Part shown: in pieces, positions 48,560 through 59,669 of the stretch
Position numbering within the stretch: the stretch's first letter is position 1
Layout of the letters: every line of letters starts with the position of its first letter
Assembly: GCF_016086655.4 (NCBI RefSeq)
Contig: NC_052131.2
Span: 40,177,705-40,241,704 of the forward strand
Source: Lepeophtheirus salmonis
Taxonomy: Eukaryota; Arthropoda; Copepoda; Siphonostomatoida; Caligidae
Direction of reading: 5' to 3'
Length of the DNA: 64,000 nucleotides
Made by a program: the position numbers and the translations under genes
The notes under the pieces: model-generated
Told to the model about the DNA's origin: nothing
Seen by the model: only the letters and a program-made list of their open reading frames with translations
Databases searched by the model: none

Positions 48560-51500
48560 AATAAAATTGTTATAACTAAAAAATGATATGCACTTAACCA
48601 ATTTATGATGTAATTTTTAAATATGTTGTTAGATAAACAATTTCTATGGAGAAAACCCTTTCGTGTAGTTCTCAGAAGTTCAAAATGGTTCAGATGAATT
48701 CCACACTAGATAACAAATTATTTTAAAGCACACATAATTTTTTTTTCCTCACCAAAAATACAAAACAACATATGTTCCAATTTTTTACATTAAAATGGTT
48801 AAAAAAACAATCGATAAAAAACCCAGGTCAACAGTCAGAATTTCACTGTTTTTGAAATTATACTTCTAGAATGACATTCAAGGAATAACATAAATATTGT
48901 AGGTTTTCAGTTACGACATTGTGGAACTCAACCCAGGATATATTATTTTTCAACCATACATCTCTCCAACCTTTTCCTTAGGGTTTGGCAGAATAGTTTT
49001 AGGGTCTATCCGAAATTTTGGTCCAGTCTTCCTCTACAAAAGTCTTCAGGTAGCTGATATTTTGGTTGTAGCATCGGACTGTTTTATGGCATTCGTGTTT
49101 CGTGATGACGGAGGCCAAAGTTCATTTTACCAAAATTTCCTTGATAAACTTTGTCAATATGTATTCTCAGAAGTGTAATTACGTCCCAAAGCAAGCATGT
49201 AAACAGCCTCATTATTCCGTAAAAAATTAATCATTGCTATAGTTCTCACCAGAAGTCAGAGCATAGAATTTATTCAAAACGTACGTACAAAACGCTAAGC
49301 GTTTGTTCAGTCCAAAAGTGATTATTTCGGAGGAATCTAAAGTGGATATCAAGCGTTAAGATATGTTCGATATTTAAAGACTCGTATTATTTATTTCTAC
49401 AACTCATTCAGACCCCCATGACCATTGCAGTCCATTTTCCAAAAATCCTTCATTTTCGAAAAACATCATTTTGCACACCCTACCACAATATTTCACTTTA
49501 TATACAACTTTTACTAAAAAAATTAAGGGAAAAAAAGCTAATTAAAAAAATTGAGCTTAATAAATGATTTTTTCGAAATTTTTGATGCATACTAAAATAT
49601 ACATTTGAAAGTTTTTTCCTATTCCTGAAACAATATTAATTATTTTAAATATGAACAACTCCTTCCATCAGACCTATATTTTTGAAGCTTCACGTTTGTT
49701 TTTTCATTTAATATTGGATTGAGAGCTTTTTCATTGAAACGATATACCATTGTCGGCCTGTTTACAGAATCGATCCATAGAATTCAAAATATATATCCAA
49801 TTAGGAGAGCCAATTTGTTCACAGCCAAAATCTGGACATTCAAAAATTGTTTATTTTTTCCAATTGTTTCGAATACAATTCTTTTGGCTAGTTAAGCTCT
49901 TGTAACTTCCGTGAAACCGTGATGTGATTAAAATAGAATTACGCCAACAGATTTTCCTTGCGAAGAAATCTATCCGCTGAATAACTCGTAGTTTCTAAAG
50001 AAGTTGCATTAGATTAAGTCCTTGATATATTTGTTTTTTACTCGCCAGTAAGTACAATTGAATTAAAAAAATTAATTTGGGTCTAGGCTTACTTATATTT
50101 AGCCAGAAACCTTAGCCTCATGGGAGCCGTTTTGGTCGTAAAGAACGCACTTTAAAGATAAAGTGTAAAGGATTTGCTCACATGTGAAGTTTAATTTTTC
50201 CTTATCAATAATTTCAAGCTGCAAATATCAGCATTCTTCAGCAAATTTTGAGTAAATATCATCAAATCGTTTTGGGTGATATCTGATTTATTTTGGGGTT
50301 CTTTAAGGAAAAAAATGAACTCCCTGACATAATGACTGGAATTTACTTGCGTGAAAATGGCAAACACTAAACATTTTCTTCATTAAAATGGATCTTACCT
50401 AATTTCATTTTAAGGTGAAAAAGAGAGTCATACTTGGCAGCATGAAAAAAGCTCTCCACTTGAACCTCATACCTAAGTTGAAAAGTTTTATTTCTATATT
50501 GGGAGATCCTAATTCTTCCTCGAGTTTCAGGAAGAGGTTGCTGAGGTATTGTTCAAGGATGATATAAAATAAAACTCTTAAAACTGCAGTAAACAATAAG
50601 AAAGGAGAGAAAAACTGTGTATGCTGACTTGTGTACGCCTCTCCCGAGAGAAATAAATTTGCTAACTCCTTGTATTCATGTAGTCTTAATCAAAATATAT
50701 TCAAAATACTTAATAAAATTTAAAATGAAACTTTTATTACCGAAGTGAACATTTCATACCTTACATTTGATTATTCACTTGCTCATTTTTGTAATATATT
50801 CCATAAAAAATAATTTTGTAACCTTTCAACTAATTAATTATTTACAATTGTATTAAATTTATTTGTTGTTTGTTATTAGCCACCCTTTAGACAGAGAAAA
50901 AATGAATATTTTTGGATAGAGTTACGTCATTAAAAAAAATCGAAAGTGTGATTCGTCATTCCTCTTTTACCGAAAGTTGCATATTGATAAAAGAAACTCT
51001 TGTAAATAAATGAAATTATCTAAGACCTTACTCCACCGGTTTTGCTTAAATGCTTCTTTATGAAGCAAAAAAAATTTTCATTTAAAGAAAATTAAAAAAA
51101 AAAGTACAAATACAGATCTTTACTCATATCAAAATACTAAAGATGTATTATATATTTTTTTTTGTTACTTTATTTTGCTGGCTTCTATAGAGTAATATTG
51201 GGTTCCTTTCTCCTTCACCTCATTAGTTCCTGGTCTTTTCTGTAAGTATTTAAAAATTTCTCTGAAGAGGGATTCGTTCATATGTAGAAGGTATATGAAT
51301 CATTGTACTGGTCTTCCAATGGAGAACTCCAATTTATATTACAAATACCACATACAAATGCAATTAATGACTCGATGCTTTCATTTTCTTCTATAACTGA
51401 AAGTATTTTCTTGATTGATCTTCAGGATTTCCAATTTTCTGTGAAACATGGTCAATGTATTTTGGTCGGGCTCTTAAAAAGTATTCTGTCAAGACAGCCT

Positions 51501-52180
51501 TTAAAATAGTAAAATAAAACAACTATTCATTGCTTTCGAACTTTGATTTTTTTTAACTTTTGGGAAAAATTATATTTAAACTAATCCTGTCAGTCTACTA
51601 CCTTTCATAATAACGACATGTTCTTCTTTTTCAGTACAGAATACATTTCTTGGTCTTTGAACGGCTCTTGTTTCTTTTTCACAAACTTCTATTAATTACC
51701 TTTGTTGAATCAATCCTTAAATCGAAACCGATACATTGAATTTGGAAGGAACTGTATTAGGACGATTTTTCATGAATTTTTCTTACTCTCTTGACTATTT
51801 TATGACATCCTATCAGGTTTTGATTGTATAGATGCCGCCCTAGTGTACTGTTTTACATATCCAAACCAATATATTACATTTTTTGTATGTAAAATAATAA
51901 GACAAAAATTAAAGTTTTATGTATTACAATAAGAACAAGTCATTTATTATTTATAAATCGATTGCTAAGAAATTGCTTTTGATTCTATATATATTCCGTT
52001 TTCGAGTAGAAAACTCAATCAATCTTCTTGAATCATCAATATTAACGATCCTATAAAACTTCTAATGTTAATTCATACATCGAGTTCTCCAACAACTTTT
52101 TTTAAACTTTCATTCCATTTGAATAATTAATATTCTTCTTTTTTATACACAAAGATTATTTTGTTAAATCTGTGAGTAAG
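48560..52180. other. Long stretch without a supported gene
   Basis: The plus frame 48921-49178 (85 codons) has no recognisable domain and no promoter or splice signals that support it. Frames 50405-50596 and 51303-51509 are likewise unsupported. No transposon motif seen. Confidence 0.35.
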
Positions 52181-52182
52181 TT

Positions 52183-53458
52183 GTTTCTTTATTTTTTAAT
52201 TTTGTTGAAATGTACAAGTCGTCGGGTCAAAATCTGTTCCTTTTAAAAAAATTAACATTTGTAAAGTTTTAGGGAAATTGAAAGAATATTTAGAGGTAGT
52301 TTTGAAAATTTACATTTTTATCAATAAAACTGAGTATTTTCTTGAGTACTGTCCATATACTTCAAATTAAAGCTTTTTTGTAAAATCAAATAAATTGAGC
52401 TCACCAACTTTATAATAAAATATATTTTATAACGATTTCAACAAAAATAATATTTATATGCTCAAAATAACGTCAGTTGGAGTTGATAAAAATTAGCATA
52501 TTGCAACCCAACAATTGTACTGATAAATATAAAAAAATTTAATTGCATTTAAATGACATAAATTTCAACGAAAAAATTAAATTTTTAATTATCATGACCT
52601 AAGTGACTTTTTTTTTTTATCTATTCAAGGAAAGTGACCATTTCAATTCAGTTCTAACATATAAAATCAGAAATAAAAATCTAAATCATCCTATTCATAG
52701 ATATTACCTACAAAAAATACATCATTTGGATACATTTTTGTTCTTTTTTCTTGATGATTTATCAAATAAATTATGAGTGAGTTTCAAATTAAACAAAGAG
52801 TGCATACATATTGTGTAAATAAAGCAATGTTTTAACATGATAAGTTCAAATACAGGAAATAATAATGGAACTTATGTTCTACTTACAAAATTAAAAGTCA
52901 AAAAACTTTTTCAATTTTCTTGAAGACACATATAACGGAATTAGTTATTGGAATTGTTTTTCAAGAGTGTATGGGTACCATATCGTCACCAGATATTCTT
53001 TTTTAAAAGATTTAAAGGAAAATTATCTTCAATCAACAAAACTAACTTTAAACCTGAAACTGCTGATTAAGAGGTGGCCAGTCTTTTGAAAGACATACAC
53101 GAAGGTACTATTGAATTTGTGAAAGATAATCTTAAAAAAGATATTAAAGAGACGACAATAGAGAACTGTTAAAAATATTAATTATATAGCTGAGTGATGC
53201 CCCTGAGTGTGGATTTAAGTTCATGTCACCTAGTGCAATGCAATGTACCATGTCTGTTGGTGTTCAAAAGTTATATATAGTCTCAAAATTTGGATATTTA
53301 GACTATAATTTAAATTGACTCCAAGTGAAGAACGAGGATTACGATATGTTTGTGATTTCAATGTATGAGTATGTATCAAAAATTGAATCAATGTATCCAA
53401 TAGGAACAGATTTTGACCCGACGACTCGGACATTTCAACAAAATGAAGAATAAGAAAC
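52183..53458. mobile_element. Region bounded by 57-59-bp inverted repeats
   Basis: The segment 52183-52241 (GTTTCTTTATTTTTTAATTT..GTTGAAATGTACAAGTCGTCGGGTCAAAATCTGTTCCT) is the near-exact inverse of 53402-53458 (AGGAACAGATTTTGACCCGACGACTCGGACATTTCAACAAAAT..). The core 'GTCGTCGGGTCAAAATCTGTTCCT' is identical in both arms. The roughly 1.16-kb interior has no recognisable transposase, only broken short frames around 53040-53160. Either a non-autonomous transposon with the repeats as ends, or an inverted duplication. No target duplication found. Confidence 0.5.
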
Positions 53459-53791
53459 GCCTTAATGTGTGAGACATTCTGAAACGGTGGTCAAATCATG
53501 CATTCTGATTTCAATTTATGTGCAAGTATTCATACAGAGTGTTCAATATTCACAATTTAAAAAATATTCTCAACATATTTCAATTAAACTCTTGTTAATA
53601 ATATGTTTGTGGACAATTTAAACAATGAAAATTAGCCAAAAAAAGTACAATTTATATCTCTAAGTTTTACACAACAATTCTAATGAGTAGAGCTGTAGAA
53701 AAAAAAGAAGCAAAGAAACAGCCATTTCTTCACTTCCTTAGAGTTTAAAAAAATATGACTTTGGACGAGCGCGAGGCTTTTGTAGTTTCTA

Positions 53792-53869
53792 CAAGATTAA
53801 AGTAATCATTTATAACAACTTGTTTTTTACAAAAAATCCGAAGTTGTTATCATTATTACTTTAATCTTG
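53792..53869. ncRNA. Long stem-loop, pre-miRNA-like
   Basis: CAAGATTAAAGTAATCATTTATAACAACTT (53792-53821) pairs with AAGTTGTTATCATTATTACTTTAATCTTG (53841-53869): about 27 of 29 pairs, one bulge, and a 19-base loop. Length and shape fit a microRNA precursor on either strand, but a MITE tip or other inverted repeat is possible. An outer GGACGA/TCGTCT pairing at 53763 and 53875 may extend it. I do not recognise a known miRNA seed. Confidence 0.4.
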
Positions 53870-53889
53870 AAGATTCGTCTAAGCATAAG

Positions 53890-55880
53890 TAATCATTAGT
53901 GTGTGAAAGACAAAGAGCAACATTGATGATTTGTTAGGGAATTATAAGTGTTCTTATTATACTCAGAGTAGATTCGAGAAACGACATCAGATTAATTATT
54001 ACCAATGCCCTTATAAGATAATCAGTAGCATTTGTATTTCTTTCTTTCATCTTTCAGCTGCTTGCAGCTAATTTAAGGCCACGCAATGACACCTAAGCTG
54101 CCTTTTACCATTTTTTTTCAAATAGTAAGTATTAACATATTTTTAACAACTATATTCATAACTATATGTAATTTTTGTTCAGAAAAAAAAATATAGTTTT
54201 GTTATAAAAAAAGAAAAAATAGTGTGCTTTTAAAAAAAAAATATTCATTCTTTAATAGATTGTCATGAAGATAAGTTATCTCTTTCTGAAAGATGAATTA
54301 CACCCTTCTTTTGCTTTAATTTTTCTTATCAAAAAGCTTTATAAAATAATAATGTACCTATTTTTTGAATAAAATTTAGTAATATTTTCGATTAATAATG
54401 CTACTTTAACGATTGAAGGTTTTCTCCTGCCCAAATTCGATGAAAGGTATCAAGTGTTAACAAAAGTATTAATTCAGTAGTACTATATGTTATTCTCCCG
54501 CTTTCTCTTAGCGCTCTACAAAAATACCATCCCCAAGTATTATAATTTATTTCTTTAAAAAAATCTATTGTAAAGATCATTTATGAATTTCACTTTATAT
54601 AACTTCACCAATTTACTTTTGATGCATAATGTTTAATATTATTAAATAATTTTTCTTCTTGACGTGTGAACTTTTTTCTTCTCTTTGCGGAATTCACATA
54701 AAAAATTCAATAGGAAATGAGCAAATATATATATATATATATTATGAGCAAGGTGGTGTGACATGATTTTAGTTTGCTGTTCAAAAAATGAGACATGCTC
54801 AGAAGAACTTTTACAGTGCCCTCTTTTTGAGAAACATACGTATATGTTATTTCTTATTAATTAATATTATTATTCAGCCACTAATCTCTGAATCGTTTTT
54901 TTTTTTACAAACAAATATAAGTAAGCAACGCACATGTCTTTATTAAAATATTTGAATTCATACAGATATGTTAGTGAGTTACTTATAGTGTAATTCTTTG
55001 TATTCTCAGAGCTTCTAGAACACTAAAGATTATTTTCATAGTCCATTTTAACAAAACTAAAAAAGTAGACAAACTACTTGCGCAAGCCAATAGAAACAAT
55101 TCATAAAAAGGTATGATCCCTGCTCACAACAGGAAACATATTTTTTGCCGATTGCAGAACTATCTCTATGTCAAGCCGACAACTTATCACCTTACCCTAG
55201 GATAACAAAGTTAACTACCATTAACAAACAATTGGGTTGTTTGTATACCTTTTTTATTCTTGTTTCTTTTTATATATGGAGTATCAATTAGTATAAAAAT
55301 TTTAAATGATAAAGAGGGAAATGATTGTTACGTATTTGGGATTTCAATATAAGTACCGATTCGAATACCAATTTAGTATTGTACCCTCTTAACTGCGTCA
55401 ATACCTCGGTAATGCTGTAGGACCAATATATCAAACTTCTGATAAACGAAGTAAATGCATCTCATCAAACTTATTAATTTAATTAAAAATACATTTAGAT
55501 TATTGTTTTGTGTATACTAAATAACAATGCACATACGTATAATGGGTTTTTAAATATATCAGTTTTTCAAGAATAAGTTATCTTTTTTTTTTTCTATTTA
55601 TTTAATATATTTTCATCCACTCCCTTTTTCCATACCAGCATTTGGGGAGTAATACATCCGTAATTGTAATGAATTGAGGTAATGTAAAATATAAGGATTG
55701 GGGGTCATTAGGATGTGACAAAATTTGACAGGCTACTTTTAAAATTACATTTTTTTTTGTAGAAAAGTCAACTTTGACAACAAGATTTTAGTTATATCCC
55801 ACCACACCAAGGAACAAAACATCTCAACTACGCAGATTTGTGAACTAAAAAAATATTTTGATACGGTATAATTGCCAGAG
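53890..55880. other. Stretch without a supported gene
   Basis: AT-rich, with a (TA)n microsatellite at 54727-54743. A weak inverted copy of repeat family B is at about 55325-55440. Nothing else recognised. Confidence 0.4.
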
Positions 55881-55884
55881 GCAT

Positions 55885-56310
55885 CAGTAGGAGGGAGGCT
55901 TGGAGGGTCTGTAGCCTCCCTCAAATTAAAGAATTTTTTGACCAAAAAATTTAATATATAGTAAATTTAATTATTGATTTTTTTGTGAATAGAGTGGATT
56001 TTTGTATTTTTTTTTCAAAATTTTAATTTTTCAATTTATTTTCTAAAAACTTAATTTTCTGTGAATAGCTCTGCATTTTTGAATTTTTTGTGTGTATTTA
56101 TAGATTTTTGAAATTTTTTGTGAATAACTCTGGATTTTAGTAACTTTGTTCAAAAAATTCAAATTAATAAAATTCTTTTTTCGAAAAATATAATAATTGA
56201 AATTTCATTTTTGATTTTTTTTTTCCAAAAAATTTAACTTTTAGATTTTATATTAAAAAAAATACAAAAACAAATCCCTCCATAATATAATCCGGGAGAT
56301 GCCCTTGATT
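55885..56310. repeat. AT-rich tandem repeat family F, locus 5, with ends
   Basis: The left edge is GAGGCATCAGTAGGAGGG with GGAGGGTCTGTAGCCTCCCTC; the middle has 'gtgAATAGCTCTGCATTTTTgaatttttt' units; the right edge, inverted, is AGGGCATCTCCCGGATTATATTATGGAGGG. Left and right therefore share an RGGCATC...GGAGGG plan, which supports a mobile element with an internal tandem array. The minus frame 55745-55945 crosses its left edge. Confidence 0.55.
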
Positions 56311-56319
56311 GCATAATAG

Positions 56320-57120
56320 TGTAACTTTTATCTCGAATAAAAACTCTAATTATATCGCTTCTTATTTCTACAAAGATATGTTTACATTTTATTGCAATAT
56401 TCATTTGTTCACAAATCAAATCAGTTAATTTTATTCTGGAAAATATAAGAAAAATAAACAATCAAGATGTAATGAAAATAAATATTTTTAATTTGTAATG
56501 AGTCTTGCTATTGCGCATTTGGGTACATATTGTTGTCAATGACAAAACATGGACCTTTATTATTTTTAAGAGAAAAAAATGGAAGATGACGCATTAAATG
56601 GTGATTACAACATTCATAGATCTTTCTAAAATAAAACAAATATCAATATAAAAACGCAATAGGTGAAACATGTTTTCCCTTAAAGGCCTCTCAAGTTGAA
56701 ATAGATTTGATCACTCCAATAATATAATATAGCCGAACAGTGAAACCTCATTTAATGACAAATTCTACCCTACCTCCTCAAATACATGACAAAATTTATA
56801 TTGAGCTGATAAATAAATGTAATCTTTGTATTTTGACATTATTTTTTAGTATTGAGACTCGGTACGAAGCAGAATATTCGGTTCAGTTTTTGGTAATTTT
56901 TTCTAGATCAAAATTCAAACAATGAACCAAAATTTTCTATTATTAATAAAAGCTCGCACAGACAAAAACCGGATCAAGCCCGACCCATACATAAGGAACA
57001 TAAGCCTATTTTAAGGACTCATTGTCCTCAATGTACTATATATGTAGATTTATCGTGATGATCAAAGTATCCAATTAATACTTTGATCTAAGTAATCGAA
57101 GTGTATCCTGTAAGATGTTT
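56320..57120. other. Stretch without a supported gene
   Basis: Upstream of the small peptide gene. Frames 56234-56461 (-) and 56740-56925 (+) have no recognisable features. Confidence 0.35.
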
Positions 57121-57128
57121 TAAAAATG

Positions 57129-57166
57129 TATAAAATGAGAGGAACCTCAAATAAATAGTTCAGAGT
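57129..57166 (+). promoter_or_regulatory. Core promoter of secreted-peptide paralogue 2
   Basis: TATAAAAT at 57129-57136, then GTTCAGAGTC at 57158-57167 about 31 bp on. TTCAG(A/T) fits the arthropod initiator (TCAGT). The ATG follows at 57171, implying a leader of about 10 nt. The same spacing is seen before the paralogue at 33896. Confidence 0.65.
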
Positions 57167-57170
57167 CATC

Positions 57171-58126
57171 ATGAATCTTCATAAGGTGAGACATTTTTTA
57201 CTTTGAATTCTTACAACATAATCCATAAATTTGGATAATTTGTATTTATAATATATGGATTTATATCATGTATAACTTATTTTTAGATACTTATATTTTG
57301 CAATGTTAATATTATTCATGCAAAACAATTAGATGTCTTTCAATCTCTGTGGTTCCCGTTCTTTTAGCACACGTAACCCATTTCATTATAAGTTTGAAAC
57401 AAAGGGAACTAAAAACTTAAAGATCATTGTCATTTTTCTTTAATCTTCTTTGAAAAAAAATAAAAGGGAAAGAAACATATTAAAACTCCTATAAATATTT
57501 AGTATGTGGACCAAACTCAAACACTTGCAACCTCTTTGGATGTTGCGACTAATCCCTTAGGATTCTTCTCTATAGGTTTTGTCAAAAATATGGTTTCACA
57601 TCCAAGCTCTTTTAGCTCTGATATAAGAAAAGCCCAACTTAACTGCATTTGCATTTTCTGCTTCAGTTATCGACTAAACCTAGTTAGACACATATTGGGG
57701 AGAGTAAAATAGAATCGAGGTTTGGTTAGAGATTATTACCATTACGTGATTCCTTAATGTATCTTCTTACCAATTTTTTAATACAACACGAAATTATTCT
57801 TCTTTTATACTATACTTCATTATTTGCACCTTTAAAAAGTTGTATTAAAAGAAAATTTATCTCTCAATATCTCAAGGGCAAAATAAGCCCTTAGAAGAAT
57901 ATACTAGTATTATATGCGCTAAATATCAAATGATGCCTAGAAACAAAGTAAACATCCATAAAATATGTTTTTTTAAACCTTGCCTTGCAACTAATGTTTT
58001 ATTTATAGATAACCCTATTTGATAAATTAACTAATTATAATAATTTTTTCATTACAGATATTCACAATCACTTTTGCTATTGTTCTATCAATAGTTCTTG
58101 GCTTTCAAAAAATTGAGGCTCAATGA
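57171..58126 (+). CDS. Small secreted-peptide gene, paralogue 2 (in-frame TGA)
   Basis: Exon 1 (57171-57185) encodes MNLHK; the 872-bp phase-0 intron 57186-58057 runs from GTGAGA to TTACAG; exon 2 (58058-58126) encodes IFTITFAIVLSIVLGFQKIE then AQ and TGA at 58124-58126, 27 residues. Residues 5-19 form a hydrophobic signal core and 'EAQ' looks like a cleavage region. Beyond the TGA the frame is open for 18 codons, TPPPETEKSDRVAQLLQS, to TAA at 58181-58183, and its first nine residues match the extension of the 33757 gene. The intron frame 57506-57712 is not supported. Function unknown. Confidence 0.65.
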
Positions 58127-58550
58127 ACACCGCCACCCGAAACAGAGAAGTCTGACAGGGTGGCTCAATTACTTCAATCGTAAACACTCCTTAAAATGTA
58201 TTCCGTATACAATCTTAGTCTAACAAATATTTTATATGTATGTATAACATAATATTTTTCCAATGCTGTGATGTTCGGATTTCCGGTAAATTATTCTTCG
58301 TATATCTTTGACTGTACGAAACGGAGTCTGGGCGGATGTTTATTATTGGTTATAACAATTATGAATAATTTTCTATTATCTGAATTTATAAATTTTAATT
58401 TAAATATATATAAAAATCATCATCTTTTTTTTAATATTTTAAAAATCTATTAAATTGATTTAAAATAAAATATTTTATATAATGATTTATAAAATTATGT
58501 TACATTTTTTTATTATATATACTTTATATTGAGGTAATATACATTAACAG

Positions 58551-58760
58551 GTGTTGTCACGGTACAAATACTTTTGTACCGGTTCCGGTGTCAAACCTAG
58601 TATTGATATTTCGAAACTTATTTGACAGAAAATATAATTGTCGTTAAGGACCATTCACATATAATCATAAGACTGTCTGGGGTAGGGTAGTAGAAAATTT
58701 GATGACGTTACGAAAAACAATTTTTGCTCTTGCTTTGCTTTATAAAGTACAATTATATAG
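58551..58760. repeat. Dispersed repeat family B, copy 2
   Basis: GGTGTTGTCACGGTACAAATACTTTTGTACCGGTTCCGGTG and further on AGAAAATTTGATGACG..AAAACAATTTTTGCTCTTGC align with 1551-1760. Bases 58190-58550 upstream carry nothing but 3' flank of the peptide gene. Confidence 0.5.
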
Positions 58761-59034
58761 TTCTAAAATTTGGTGGGTTACGTCATAGGAAGGACAATTT
58801 GTTTATGTTTTTAATGGCGTTGTAAGAACAAGTTCCTGTATCCATTTAGTATAACGCCATTTTAAAAGTGTATGTAGCCCGCTACCACTATAGTATCTAT
58901 TTACCTAAGAACACTAATGTAACACAATTATCTTTTACATAATTTGTAAACCAAGAAATCTTTCAATTGTGTGTGTGGTTTTTGTTTTTTAGTTTTAGAA
59001 CACATTTGATTTAAAACTATATGTAGAATACATT

Positions 59035-59115
59035 GTTACCTTTATTATATCTGGCAAACTTTCCTCAAAACAAAAACACACAAAGAATTCGTAAATTATT
59101 CACAACTATGGAATT
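59035..59115. repeat. Dispersed repeat family A, copy 4
   Basis: CATTGTTACCTTTATTATATCTGGCAAACTTTCCTCAAAACAAAAAC resembles the start of the copies at 486 and 39225 (CGTTACCTTTATT, CAACCTTTCCTC, AAACAAAA). Only about 50 bp are convincing. Confidence 0.4.
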
Positions 59116-59219
59116 ATAATTCAATAATTGTTCAGAAATAATCACAGCTTAATATGGTCTAATCCAAACTCAAACATTTAAACATTAATAAACGAAAAAG
59201 AAGTAGATAACCCGATATT

Positions 59220-59400
59220 TTGTGTACAAGTTGCGATTTTGGTCAAGTTTTAACTCATATAAGCAAATTATACAAGTTGCAACCAAAAAAAGAGATGATT
59301 GATTTCAATGGAGGATTTACTAAATTTTGACTATATTTTTAAAATATAAGTATTTTGTGGAACATTAACATGTTCAAATGTCCACAGTTATATTAGTCAT
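59220..59400. repeat. Dispersed repeat family G, copy 3
   Basis: TGTGTACAAGTTGCGATTTTGG, TATACAAGTTGCAACCAAAAAAAG, and ATAAGTATTTTGTGGAACATTAACATGTTCAAATG. The last block is the inverse of the text in the 45731 copy. Non-coding. Confidence 0.5.
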
Positions 59401-59669
59401 AAATACATCATAATGATGCAATATTATTAGCTGAACTAAGAATTCTGAACATATTAGTATAGACTTAGTTAAGATTATTTTTTTAATTATTTAATTTTCT
59501 TATATTTCTACAATTATTATCATATTTTATCATTTTCCTTCCTACCCTTATTTTGCTATTAATTTCCGATACAATACTTTGACTAAACAATTGAAAAATG
59601 AATAAGCAATTTTATAAAAAGATCTTTGAAGATATGGCCATTATTACATACTTCGGTAATAATCATTTC

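Noticed and set aside
48921..49178. 85-codon plus frame with mixed composition
   Set aside because: No family resemblance, promoter or splice evidence, and no homologue that I can name; left out as a gene.
57506..57712. 68-codon plus frame between the two exons of peptide paralogue 2
   Set aside because: Lies wholly in the intron, has no counterpart in paralogue 1 and no domain.
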